Source of the DNA: an uncultured Hungatella sp.
GTDB lineage: Bacteria > Bacillota > Clostridia > Lachnospirales > Lachnospiraceae
Length of the DNA: 7,397 nucleotides
NCBI GenBank assembly: GCA_910585645.1
Contig: CAJUFP010000171.1
Coordinates: 1 to 7,397, forward strand
Direction of reading: 5' to 3'
Part shown: one piece after another, positions 1 to 6,964 of the stretch
How positions within the stretch are numbered: position 1 is the stretch's first letter
Layout of the letters: the number at the start of each line of letters is the position of its first letter
Program-made: the position numbers and the translations under genes
Notes under the pieces: model-generated
The model's database searches: none
What the model saw: only the letters and a program-made list of their open reading frames with translations
What the model was told of the DNA's origin: nothing

Positions 1-78
1 AAAAATAGGTTCTGAAAGCCCCATGAAATAAGGGCTGAGGATTCCGAGAAGTTATTTACGAAAAAAGGAGGAAAAAAT

Positions 79-960
79 TTGGGAAAGAAAAGTTATACCA
101 GATGGTTGTTTGTGCTGCCCGCCATTGTGATTGTAATCGCGCTGTTCATTTATCCCATCTGTTCCAGCGTTGTGTACAGCTTTACCAACAAAAACCTCAT
201 CAAGCCCGCGTACAAATTTATCGGCTTTAAGAATTACGCGGAGGTGCTTAAGGACAGCGGGTTCTGGCTTTCATTTTTCCACTCCCTGAAGTGGACGGTG
301 TTATCCCTGATCGGACAGATCGTGGTTGGATTTACAGCCGCGCTGGCATTGAAGCGGATCAAGGTCTGCAAGGGCATTTATAAGACGCTGCTGATCATTC
401 CGTGGGCGTTTCCCTCCATTGTCATCGCGTTTTCATGGAAATGGATCCTTAACGGAGTGTACGGATTTTTGCCCAATGTGCTTGTGAAGTTTGGACTTTG
501 CGAGACTGCGCCTCAGTTTCTCACCAGCGGCACCATGGCGTTTCTCACCCTGGTGATGATCAATATCTGGTTCGGCGCGCCTATGATCATGGTAAATGTG
601 CTCTCCGCCCTGGAGACTGTGCCAAGGGACCAGTACGAGGCGGCACAGATCGACGGAGCAAGGCCGTGGCAGTCTTTCTATTATGTGACAGTGCCTCATA
701 TTAAGATGGTGGTAGGGCTTTTGGTGGTCCTTAGGACGGTGTGGATCTTTAACAACTTTGATCTGATCTATCTGATCACAGGAGGAGGGCCTGCGGGATC
801 TACCCAGACCATTCCGCTGTACGCCTACAACATGGGCTGGAGCACCAAGCTGATCGGCCGCTCCTCCGCGGTGACGGTTCTGCTGTTTTTGTTCCTGATG
901 GCCATATGCGGTATCTATTTTGCGGTGATCAATAAGTGGGAGAAGGAGGAAGGCAAATGA
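79..960 (+). CDS. ABC sugar transporter permease, MalF/UgpA-like (CUT1 family)
   Basis: Integral membrane subunit of a binding-protein-dependent sugar importer, 293 aa, the usual size for the first permease of CUT1 systems. About six hydrophobic segments are visible near residues 9-31, 65-90, 101-122, 152-175, 208-228 and 263-285. The cytoplasmic EAA loop that docks the ATPase is clear at residues 187-208 (EAAQIDGA, then the VPHI end). The family-typical stretch FDLIYLITGGGP follows at about 227-238. The start is TTG at 79, supported by an excellent AAAGGAGG at 64-71 with a 7-nt gap; no ATG gives a better-placed start. It overlaps the next permease by ATGA, so the two are translationally coupled and should form a heterodimer. 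No substrate-binding protein or ATPase gene lies in the window. The binding protein is probably upstream, and the ATPase is likely a shared MsmX-type protein (inference). Substrate cannot be read from the sequence. Confidence 0.93.
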   Translation: MGKKSYTRWLFVLPAIVIVIALFIYPICSSVVYSFTNKNLIKPAYKFIGFKNYAEVLKDSGFWLSFFHSLKWTVLSLIGQIVVGFTAALALKRIKVCKGIYKTLLIIPWAFPSIVIAFSWKWILNGVYGFLPNVLVKFGLCETAPQFLTSGTMAFLTLVMINIWFGAPMIMVNVLSALETVPRDQYEAAQIDGARPWQSFYYVTVPHIKMVVGLLVVLRTVWIFNNFDLIYLITGGGPAGSTQTIPLYAYNMGWSTKLIGRSSAVTVLLFLFLMAICGIYFAVINKWEKEEGK

Positions 961-1802
961 AAAGAAGGCAGATGAAAAAAATAAGGGCAGGCTCTGTGAT
1001 CAGCCATGTGTATCTGATACTGCTCACCTTTGTTTCCATTTTTCCGCTGGTGTGGATCCTGATCTCGTCAGTAAAAGGGAAAGGGGAGCTGACCGGCAAT
1101 CCCACAGCCTTCTGGCCCAGAACGTGGACCCTTGATTATTATACCCACGTGATCAACGACTTGAAATTTTTCGGCAACATTAAAAACAGCGTGATCATTT
1201 CCCTGGTGACCACGGTGATCGCCATTACGGTGGCCTCCCTGGCAGCTTACGGTATTGTGCGGTTTTTTAAGAAGCTGGGGTCCGCTATGTCAAAAGTGCT
1301 GGTGACTACCTACATATTCCCGCCTATCCTTCTGGCCATCCCCTATTCGGTGGTCATGGGCAAGCTGGGGCTTATCAATACCAGGATCGGACTTGTGATC
1401 GTGTACTTGTCCTTTTCCGTGCCATACGCGGTGTGGCTCCTTACGGGATTTTTCCGGACCGTGCCTGTGGAGATCGAGGAGGCGGCCAGGATCGACGGGG
1501 CCAACAAGATGCAGACCTTTGTTCAGGTGGTGCTCCCCCTGGTGGCTCCCGGAGTGGTGGCCACGGCCATCTACACATTTATCAACACGTGGAACGAGTT
1601 TTTGTACGCCCTGATCTTGATGAACAATACCAGCAAGATGACTGTGGCTGTGGCCCTGCGGTCCCTGGACGGTGCGGAGATCTTAGACTGGGGCGACATG
1701 ATGGCAGCGTCGGCTCTGGTGGTGCTGCCGTCGGTGATCTTCTTCTGCCTGATCCAGAACAAGATCGCGGGAGGCATGGCAGACGGGGCTGTGAAATCGT
1801 AA
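957..1802 (+). CDS. ABC sugar transporter permease, MalG/UgpE-like (CUT1 family)
   Basis: Second permease subunit of the same importer, 281 aa. Six hydrophobic stretches lie near residues 13-37, 77-99, 112-134, 141-165, 199-220 and 248-268. The EAA loop is at about 175-194 (EEAARIDGA, ending VVLP), and the MalG-typical segment FINTWNEFLYALILM is at 208-222. The start chosen is ATG 957, which overlaps the upstream stop as ATGA and has AAGGAGGA at 943-950 with a 6-nt gap. An in-frame GTG at 936 would add seven residues but places the ribosome binding site inside the gene, so it is rejected. The gene is followed by the first oxidoreductase after 46 bp. With the upstream gene it should form the membrane channel. 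Family assignment is very secure; the transported compound is unknown. Confidence 0.93.
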   Translation: MKRRQMKKIRAGSVISHVYLILLTFVSIFPLVWILISSVKGKGELTGNPTAFWPRTWTLDYYTHVINDLKFFGNIKNSVIISLVTTVIAITVASLAAYGIVRFFKKLGSAMSKVLVTTYIFPPILLAIPYSVVMGKLGLINTRIGLVIVYLSFSVPYAVWLLTGFFRTVPVEIEEAARIDGANKMQTFVQVVLPLVAPGVVATAIYTFINTWNEFLYALILMNNTSKMTVAVALRSLDGAEILDWGDMMAASALVVLPSVIFFCLIQNKIAGGMADGAVKS

Positions 1803-1848
1803 TGGGCAAACTATGGAAATGTTTCATGAAAGAAAACGAGGTGGAAAT

Positions 1849-2961
1849 ATGGAAGTAATAGGATATGGAGTCGTTGGTTCCGGTTATTTTGGCGCGGAGT
1901 TGGCGCGGATCATGAATACAAAGCCGGGGGCAAAGATCCGGGTGGTCTATGACCCGGAAAACGGGGCTGCGGTGGCAGAGGAGCTGGGCTGCGAGGCGTC
2001 GGAGAGCCTGGAGGCTCTGGTGTCCAGAAAGGACATTCAGGCAGTTATTGTGGCAACCCCCAATTATCTGCACAAGGAGCCGGTGATCGCGGCTGCAAAA
2101 CACGGTCTTCACGTGTTCTGCGAAAAGCCCATCGCCCTTTCCTACGGCGACTGTGAGGAGATGGTGAGAACCTGCCAGGAGCATAAGGTGATCTTTATGG
2201 CAGGCCATGTGATGAACTTTTTCAGGGGAGTGCGAAAGGCCAAGGAGCTGATCGGCCAGGGAGTGATCGGGGATATTCTCTACTGCCACGGAGCCCGCAA
2301 CGCCTGGGAGGGGACCGGGGCATCCGAGACGTGGAAAAAGACCCGGTCCAAATCAGGAGGCCATCTTTACCATCATATCCACGAGCTGGACTGCGTGCAG
2401 TTTCTCATGGGCGGCTGTCCGGAGAAAGTGACCATGGCAGGGGGCAATGTGGCCCACCAGGAGGACGCTTACGGGGATGAGGATGATATGCTGTTTATTA
2501 CCATGGAGTATCCGGGAAACCGGTACGCCCTGCTGGAGTATGGATCCGCCTTTCGGTGGCAGGAACATTATCTTCTGATCCAGGGGACCAGGGGAGCCAT
2601 AAAGATCGACATGTGCAACTGCGGCATGACCCTGAAGACAGAGGATAAAGAGGAACATTTCCTGGTACACCGGACAAAAGAGGAGGACGACGACAGGACC
2701 AGGATCTACCAGGAGACCCAGGCGGACAACGGCAATCAGTTCGGCAGGCCGGGGAGAAAGCCTTTCTTGTGGCTCCAGGGCATTATGGACGAGGAGATGG
2801 AGTTTTTAAATAAAGTGCTCCACGGGGGAGAGGTAACGGAGGAGTTTCTGCCTCTGCTCACCGGGGAGGCGGCCAGAAATTCCATCGCCACGGCGGACGC
2901 GTGTACCTTGTCCCTGAAGGAGAGCCGGAAGGTAAGCTTAAGGGAGATCGTTGGCAGCTGA
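1849..2961 (+). CDS. Gfo/Idh/MocA-family NAD-dependent oxidoreductase, copy A
   Basis: Predicted cytoplasmic pyridine-nucleotide sugar or polyol dehydrogenase, 370 aa. The N-terminal Rossmann fold carries GxGxxG at residues 10-15 (GSGYFG). An acidic residue (D35 in VVYDPE) at the end of the second strand favours NAD over NADP. The family lysine motif is E92-K93-P94 in HVFCEKPIALS. The second domain carries a histidine-rich segment at 170-182 (GGHLYHHIHELDC) in place of the usual GGG-L-D-G-H pattern. Against B. subtilis inositol dehydrogenase (from memory), H178 matches the catalytic His, but the catalytic Asp position is Y174. ATG 1849 is chosen: GAGG lies 7 nt upstream and the length then equals its paralogue exactly. 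An ATG at 1813 would add 12 non-conserved residues. It lies 46 bp after the permease gene in one operon, so it probably acts on the imported compound. Inositol dehydrogenase or glucoside 3-dehydrogenase activity is possible; substrate unproven. Confidence 0.88.
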   Translation: MEVIGYGVVGSGYFGAELARIMNTKPGAKIRVVYDPENGAAVAEELGCEASESLEALVSRKDIQAVIVATPNYLHKEPVIAAAKHGLHVFCEKPIALSYGDCEEMVRTCQEHKVIFMAGHVMNFFRGVRKAKELIGQGVIGDILYCHGARNAWEGTGASETWKKTRSKSGGHLYHHIHELDCVQFLMGGCPEKVTMAGGNVAHQEDAYGDEDDMLFITMEYPGNRYALLEYGSAFRWQEHYLLIQGTRGAIKIDMCNCGMTLKTEDKEEHFLVHRTKEEDDDRTRIYQETQADNGNQFGRPGRKPFLWLQGIMDEEMEFLNKVLHGGEVTEEFLPLLTGEAARNSIATADACTLSLKESRKVSLREIVGS

Positions 2962-3051
2962 TGACAGGGGATGTTTTACAGGATTTATGAGTTCTCAGGG
3001 AGGGACTTAAGGGGGAAATAGCGGTAAGCCGAAAAATAAAGGAGAACAGTG

Positions 3052-4164
3052 ATGAAAACAATTGGATACGCGGTAGTTGGAACAGGGTATTTTGGGGCGG
3101 AGCTGGCCCGCATTATGAAGGAGCAGGAAGGCGCTAAGGTGGTGGCTGTGTACGACCCGGAAAATGCGGGGGCCGTGGCAGCAGAGCTGGGCTGTGACGT
3201 GGAGACGGATCTGGATGTTTTGTACGGCAGGGAGGATGTGGACGCGGTCATCGTGGCTTCGCCCAACTACCTCCACAAGGAACCGGTGATCAAGGCGGCG
3301 GAGCACGGAGTCCATGTGTTCTGTGAAAAGCCCATTGCCCTTTCCTATGAGGACTGCGCCCAGATGGTGGAAGCCTGCGACCGCTGCCATGTGACCTTTA
3401 TGGCAGGCCATGTGATGAACTTCTTCAGGGGCGTGCGGGCGGCAAAGAAGATGATCAATGACGGCGTCATCGGCAAGGTGCTGTACTGCCATTCTGCCAG
3501 AAACGGGTGGGAGGATGTGCAGCCCTCCATCAGCTGGAAGAAGATCCGCTCCAAATCAGGGGGCCATCTGTACCATCACATCCACGAGCTGGACTGCATC
3601 CAGTTTTTGATGGGCGGCTGTCCGGAGAAGGTGACCATGGCAGGAGGCAATGTGGCCCACCAGGGGGAAGGCTTTGGGGATGAGGACGATATGCTGTTTA
3701 TCACCATGGAGTATCCGGACAACCGGTATGCTGTTTTGGAGTACGGCTCTGCCTTCCACTGGCCGGAGCACTATGTTCTGATCCAGGGAACCGAGGGCGC
3801 TATCCGCCTGGATATGTTTAACTGCGGCGGCACTCTGAAAACAGGGGATAAGGAGGAACATTTCCTGATCCACAAGTCCCAGGAGGAGGACGACGACCGC
3901 ACCCGCATCTATCACGGGACGGAGATGGACGGGGCCATCATGTACGGGAAGCCTGGCAAAAAGCCGCCTATGTGGCTCCACAGCATCATGTACGATGAGA
4001 TGGAATATTTTAACGGGATCATGCACGGGGCCCAGCCGGACGAGGAGTTTAAACCTCTGCTCACCGGGGAGGCGGCCAAAAACGCCATCGCCACCGCCGA
4101 CGCCTGCACAAAGTCCCGGTTTGAGAATCGGAAGGTGAAACTGTCCGAGATCGTAGGGGGATGA
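3052..4164 (+). CDS. Gfo/Idh/MocA-family NAD-dependent oxidoreductase, copy B (tandem paralogue)
   Basis: Second Gfo/Idh dehydrogenase, also 370 aa, aligning to copy A end to end without a gap at about 70% identity (258/370 by hand count). It has GTGYFG at 10-15, D35 in VYDPE, E92-K93-P94, and the same histidine-rich GGHLYHHIHELDC at 170-182. Differences cluster around residues 51-60, 151-160, 291-300 and 321-330. The nucleotide- and substrate-site motifs are identical, so both copies look active and may differ in substrate or in reaction direction. ATG 3052 is used, with AAAGGAG at 3038-3044 and a 7-nt gap; a GTG at 3049 is less likely. It sits 90 bp after copy A with no terminator between, and a strong terminator follows, making it the last gene of the operon. 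The pair arose by duplication. A two-step oxidation then re-reduction scheme is an attractive inference but not shown. Confidence 0.88.
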   Translation: MKTIGYAVVGTGYFGAELARIMKEQEGAKVVAVYDPENAGAVAAELGCDVETDLDVLYGREDVDAVIVASPNYLHKEPVIKAAEHGVHVFCEKPIALSYEDCAQMVEACDRCHVTFMAGHVMNFFRGVRAAKKMINDGVIGKVLYCHSARNGWEDVQPSISWKKIRSKSGGHLYHHIHELDCIQFLMGGCPEKVTMAGGNVAHQGEGFGDEDDMLFITMEYPDNRYAVLEYGSAFHWPEHYVLIQGTEGAIRLDMFNCGGTLKTGDKEEHFLIHKSQEEDDDRTRIYHGTEMDGAIMYGKPGKKPPMWLHSIMYDEMEYFNGIMHGAQPDEEFKPLLTGEAAKNAIATADACTKSRFENRKVKLSEIVGG

Positions 4165-4205
4165 TGAAGAGGGGCAGAAGGGCTGAGATATAAATAGATT
4201 TGGGG

Positions 4206-4243
4206 AAAGGCTGTCTTATCCGGGATGGAGAGACAGCTTTTTT
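4206..4243 (+). terminator. Rho-independent terminator of the sugar operon
   Basis: An 11-bp stem pairs 4206-4216 (AAAGGCTGTCT) with 4231-4241 (AGACAGCTTTT), with one G-U pair and a 14-nt loop. It ends in a run of six T at 4238-4243. It lies 42 bp after the stop of the second oxidoreductase and just before the promoter of the next gene, so it separates two transcription units. Confidence 0.85.
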
Positions 4244-4257
4244 CATGTTGAAAAGAA

Positions 4258-4286
4258 TTGTTTTGGATGCGATTTTGGGCTATAAT
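4258..4286 (+). promoter_or_regulatory. Sigma-A-type promoter for the DUF4869-like gene
   Basis: TTGTTT at 4258-4263 and a perfect TATAAT at 4281-4286 are separated by 17 nt. This lies immediately after the upstream terminator and 36 bp before the ATG at 4323. Transcription would start near 4293. A ribosome binding site, AGGAG, follows at 4311-4315. It may also drive the ROK gene further down. Confidence 0.75.
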
Positions 4287-4322
4287 GAATGACAGGTACT
4301 GTTTTTTGTGAGGAGATGGGAT

Positions 4323-4763
4323 ATGCTGAATATTTTTTATGGTGATATGCCGGAAGCCATCTACAATCCGGTGATTTATTTTAAAAATACTTATACGGAT
4401 GAATGGATCACAGATAAACTTTCCAGAGAGATGATCAGGGATGTAGACCGGTCAGAGGTTATAGGGCCGAGAGTGATTGACAGCCCTGTTCTGGGCGGAA
4501 TCTCGCCAAGAGAATTGTCGGGAGGGGTTAAGACCCTGATCGCGATCTATAAAATGCCGGAAAAGATATTTAACGCGTCTGCATGCGGCGATAACTGCGC
4601 CAAGTGGATCTTAAGGATCGGGGAGATGCAGGATGTGACTATTAATCTGCGCCATTTAATGGATTTTGGCGACGGGGCATTTGAGGTGAAGGTTCTCAAC
4701 ACAGGGCAGGTGGTTCACAATATGGATGAATTGCTTCCGATCGCGGGAATGATCGTTCGATAG
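4323..4763 (+). CDS. DUF4869-like protein of unknown function
   Basis: Small soluble protein of 146 aa that I recognise as resembling the DUF4869 family found in Lachnospiraceae and relatives. The recognition is from memory of the N-terminus (MLNIFYGDMPEAIYN) and the core (IFNASACGDNCAKWI, NLRHLMDFGDG, VLNTGQVVHNMDEL). There is no signal peptide or membrane segment. Two cysteines (C88 and C92, in CGDNC) and H111 lie in the most family-like part, but no catalytic signature is known to me. The start is ATG 4323 with AGGAG at 4311-4315 and a 7-nt gap; a GTG at 4308 would place the ribosome binding site inside the gene. It has its own promoter and is followed after 97 bp by the ROK gene, with no terminator seen between, so the two may be co-transcribed. 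The mixed charge and full-length order argue that this is a real protein. Function is not assigned. Confidence 0.8.
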   Translation: MLNIFYGDMPEAIYNPVIYFKNTYTDEWITDKLSREMIRDVDRSEVIGPRVIDSPVLGGISPRELSGGVKTLIAIYKMPEKIFNASACGDNCAKWILRIGEMQDVTINLRHLMDFGDGAFEVKVLNTGQVVHNMDELLPIAGMIVR

Positions 4764-4860
4764 GGGAGGAAAATATTTCATCAAAAATCGTCAGGCAGAT
4801 GACAGGGATTGAGATGGTGTAAAAACGGTGAGGAGTCATGATCGAAAGGAGGAGTTATAC

Positions 4861-5790
4861 ATGAAACAATATCTTGCATTAGACTTGGGAGGAACCTACA
4901 TCAAATACGCCCTCATGGGAGAAGACGGCGGGTTTCTCAAGCAGGGAAAGGCAAAGTCTCCCATGGACAGCATGGAATCTCTCATGGACACGATCCAGGA
5001 GATCGGAAGGGAGTTTGAAGGCCAGTACCAGGGGGCGGCGGTGTCCATGCCTGGCAGGATCGACACGAAGAAAGGGATCGCCTACACAGGGGGAGCCTTT
5101 CGGTTTATCAAGGACGCGCCTATGGGGCAGTATTTTGAGGAGCGGCTTCATGTGTCGGTGACAGTGGCCAATGACGGCAAATGCGCTGCCAGCGCGGAGG
5201 CATGGAGCGGGGCTCTGTCAGATGTTGACAGCGGGGCCGTGCTGGTTTTGGGGACAGGCATCGGCGGCGGAATCGTGCTGAACAAGAAAGTCTGGATGGG
5301 AAGCACATTTGGAGCAGGGGAGTTGTCATGCTTTGCCGCGGATCTGGCGAAACTGTCGGAAGGGATTCCGGATATTGGTAGCGAAAACGCCAAGGCAATG
5401 TGGAGCAGCTATACCTCCACAACAGGGCTTTTGCGGCTCTACGCCAAAAGAAAGGGATTGCCGGAGCGGGGACACGGCATAGACGGACTGGAATTTTTCA
5501 GAGCCTATGACGCAGGGGAAGCGGAGGCTGTTGAGGCTTTTGAGGAATTTGGACGCTACACCGCTGCGGGAATTCATGGGATACAGTCCGTGCTGGATCT
5601 GGAGCGGTTTGCCATTGGCGGCGGGATCAGCGCCCGGCCGGAGGTGACGGAAAAGATCCGTCAGTGTGTTGACCGGCAGTTTGAACTGATCCCGTTTACG
5701 CCTTTTGGAAAGCCGGAGATCGTGCCCTGTAAGTACGGCAATGACGCCAATCTTATCGGAGCTTTGTCTTTTCATTTACAGCGTATTTGA
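4861..5790 (+). CDS. ROK-family protein, probable sugar kinase lacking the zinc motif
   Basis: Cytoplasmic ROK (repressor, ORF, kinase) protein of 309 aa with no N-terminal DNA-binding domain, so a kinase rather than a regulator. It has the phosphate-binding DLGGTYIK at residues 8-15, the catalytic-base motif NDGK at 104-107 (D105), the glycine-rich GTGIGGG at 131-137, IGGGIS at 252-257 and NDANLIGA at 294-301. The ExGH signature that contacts sugar and zinc is changed to E154-L-S-C157, and the CxCGxxGC zinc loop is absent. This pattern occurs in the BglK-like (beta-glucoside kinase) branch as I recall it, so glucokinase activity is less certain than generic hexose or beta-glucoside phosphorylation. 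ATG 4861 is chosen for AAAGGAGG at 4845-4852 with an 8-nt gap; an upstream start at 4828 adds 11 poorly conserved residues. It could phosphorylate sugar released from the operon's substrate (inference). It ends 34 bp from the convergent ldh gene. Confidence 0.87.
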   Translation: MKQYLALDLGGTYIKYALMGEDGGFLKQGKAKSPMDSMESLMDTIQEIGREFEGQYQGAAVSMPGRIDTKKGIAYTGGAFRFIKDAPMGQYFEERLHVSVTVANDGKCAASAEAWSGALSDVDSGAVLVLGTGIGGGIVLNKKVWMGSTFGAGELSCFAADLAKLSEGIPDIGSENAKAMWSSYTSTTGLLRLYAKRKGLPERGHGIDGLEFFRAYDAGEAEAVEAFEEFGRYTAAGIHGIQSVLDLERFAIGGGISARPEVTEKIRQCVDRQFELIPFTPFGKPEIVPCKYGNDANLIGALSFHLQRI

Positions 5791-5812
5791 GATTGATCCC
5801 AGATCATGGCGG

Positions 5813-5840
5813 TGGGGAGGAAGCCTAGACTTCCTCCCTG
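5813..5840. terminator. Hairpin between convergent ROK and ldh genes, possible bidirectional terminator
   Basis: A 9-bp perfect stem pairs 5815-5823 (GGGAGGAAG) with 5830-5838 (CTTCCTCCC) across a 6-nt loop, extendable by a G-U and a T-G pair. It spans the ldh stop codon (5825-5827). Neither side shows a proper T-run, so it is not a canonical intrinsic terminator. The position between convergent genes is the main support. Confidence 0.45.
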
Positions 5841-6793
5841 TCGTCTTCTCTGGCCAGTTCTTCATAGCTGTCTCTCAGTACATTGCAGGACTGTTCCAGC
5901 CGCCCCAGCTCTTCCTGGGTCAGGGCCAGTTTCAGGACTCTCTGGACGCCGTTTTTGTTGATGATACAGGGGACGCCAGAGAATACGTCTGTCTGCCCAT
6001 ACTCGCCTTTGAGCATGGCGGACACAGTGAGGACGCTGCTTTCATCGCCGAATATGGCTCTGGTGATGCGGGTGAGCGCCATGCCGATGCCGTAGTAGGT
6101 GGCGTTTTTGGCCTCGATGATCTTATAGGCAGCTCCCTGGACTTCTGATTCAATCTCTTTTAGCCGCTCCCTGTCGATCTCCGGGTTCTCGTCGCACAGC
6201 TGGAGAATGGATTTGGTGGCTAATTGGGCCTGGCTCCAGGGAACGAATTCACTGTCCCCATGTTCTCCGAAGACGTAGGCGTGGATATTTCTCGGGTCTA
6301 CCCGAAGATACTCCCCCAAAAGATACCGAAGCCTGGCGGTGTCCAGGGCCGTTCCGGTACCCAGGATCTTCCGGGGATTGAATCCGGAGAGTACATAGGT
6401 GATCTTTGTCATAATATCCACCGGGTTGGTGGCCACCAGAAAGATTCCGTCAAAGCCTGAGGCGGTCACAGGCTCTATGATGGAGCGGAACACTTTGGCG
6501 TTGCGCTTTAAGAGAGCCAGCCTGGTCTCCCCCGGCTTCTGGGCCACGCCCGCGCAGATCACTACGATATCCGCGTCTTTACAGTCCTCATACTCTCCGG
6601 CATAGATCTTCATGTTGGCGGCGGAGAAGGCCAGGCCGTGGTTGAGATCCATGGCTTCCCCTTCCGCCCGTTTCTTATTCAAGTCAATGAGAACCAGCTC
6701 GTCACAGGCGTTTTGGTTTAAAAGGGAGTACGCGTAGCTCATCCCCACCATCCCGGCGCCGATCAATACTACTTTCCGATTATCTGTTACCAT
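5825..6793 (-). CDS. ldh: L-lactate dehydrogenase
   Basis: NAD-dependent reduction of pyruvate to L-lactate in the cytoplasm, 322 aa, the normal bacterial length. The Rossmann motif is GAGMVGMSYA at residues 12-21, with D37 in VLIDLN selecting NAD. Q85 in the loop AQKPGETRLAL marks lactate rather than malate dehydrogenase. R91, N123, D151, R154 and catalytic H178 (GEHGDSE) complete the active site, and T232 (ATYYG) contacts substrate. Counting back from the catalytic His, R156 and H171 match the two residues that bind fructose-1,6-bisphosphate in allosteric bacilli enzymes, so activation by FBP is likely (inference). The start is the ATG whose complement is at 6791-6793, preceded by AAGAGG (complement 6801-6806) with a 7-nt gap. 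The gene is monocistronic, convergent with the ROK gene, and has a good promoter upstream. It reoxidises glycolytic NADH; a direct tie to the sugar operon is not evident. Confidence 0.96.
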   Translation of the reverse strand: MVTDNRKVVLIGAGMVGMSYAYSLLNQNACDELVLIDLNKKRAEGEAMDLNHGLAFSAANMKIYAGEYEDCKDADIVVICAGVAQKPGETRLALLKRNAKVFRSIIEPVTASGFDGIFLVATNPVDIMTKITYVLSGFNPRKILGTGTALDTARLRYLLGEYLRVDPRNIHAYVFGEHGDSEFVPWSQAQLATKSILQLCDENPEIDRERLKEIESEVQGAAYKIIEAKNATYYGIGMALTRITRAIFGDESSVLTVSAMLKGEYGQTDVFSGVPCIINKNGVQRVLKLALTQEELGRLEQSCNVLRDSYEELAREDDREEV

Positions 6794-6816
6794 GATTTGA
6801 CCTCTTTTCTGCTCAG

Positions 6817-6845
6817 TTTAGATTTTCACATGGTTAGTATGTCAA
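6817..6845 (-). promoter_or_regulatory. ldh promoter
   Basis: On the minus strand a perfect TTGACA (complement 6840-6845) and TCTAAA (complement 6817-6822, four of six matches to TATAAT) are 17 nt apart. They give a start near 6810 and a very short leader before the ribosome binding site at 6801-6806. A CACAT/ATGTG inverted repeat (6827-6831 and 6847-6851) overlaps the -35 region and could be an operator. No convincing Rex site is seen. Confidence 0.65.
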
Positions 6846-6889
6846 TATGTGGGGAAAGTATGAGAGGGAAATTAAGTTGAGTAGGGTAT

Positions 6890-6964
6890 AGTGAGCAAAA
6901 GGCGAAGGTAGTCGTGGGGCCAGGCAGAGAAGGAGAGATGTCCCGTCCGGGTTCAGATATGCCA
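6890..6964 (+). repeat. Fold-back repeat family, copy 1 (forward, 5'-truncated)
   Basis: Begins with AGTGAGCAAA at 6890-6899 and shares GGCGAA, then a 29-base block (6919-6947) that is the exact reverse complement of 7054-7082. Weaker matching continues inward to about 6964 (GGGT at 6949-6952 and TATGCCA at 6958-6964). It lacks the outer CCCTACCGGAACCACC seen in the other two copies and has a roughly 7-base deletion after AGTGAGCAAA. Confidence 0.8.

Noticed and set aside
17..36. Small stem (AGCCC/GGGCT, 10-nt loop) before the first permease
   Set aside because: Only 5 bp, without a T-run; it could be an intercistronic processing hairpin after a binding-protein gene, but this is too weak to annotate.
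936..956. GTG start at 936 for the second permease
   Set aside because: The AAGGAGGA at 943-950 is placed for ATG 957, which overlaps the previous stop as ATGA.
1813..1848. ATG start at 1813 for oxidoreductase A
   Set aside because: The extra 12 residues have no counterpart in the paralogue, and a GAGG site sits correctly before ATG 1849.
1582..2289. Long minus-strand open frame, 235 codons
   Set aside because: It lies antisense to the permease and oxidoreductase A; the translation is low complexity, rich in Ser, Arg, Pro and His, with no domain. It is an artefact of GC-rich codon positions.
3007..3492. Minus-strand open frame opposite oxidoreductase B
   Set aside because: It resembles the antisense frame of copy A only because the sense genes are paralogous; no ribosome binding site or family motif is seen.
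5705..6148. Plus-strand open frame across the ROK/ldh junction
   Set aside because: It is antisense to a well-conserved ldh, with no ribosome binding site and no recognisable motif.
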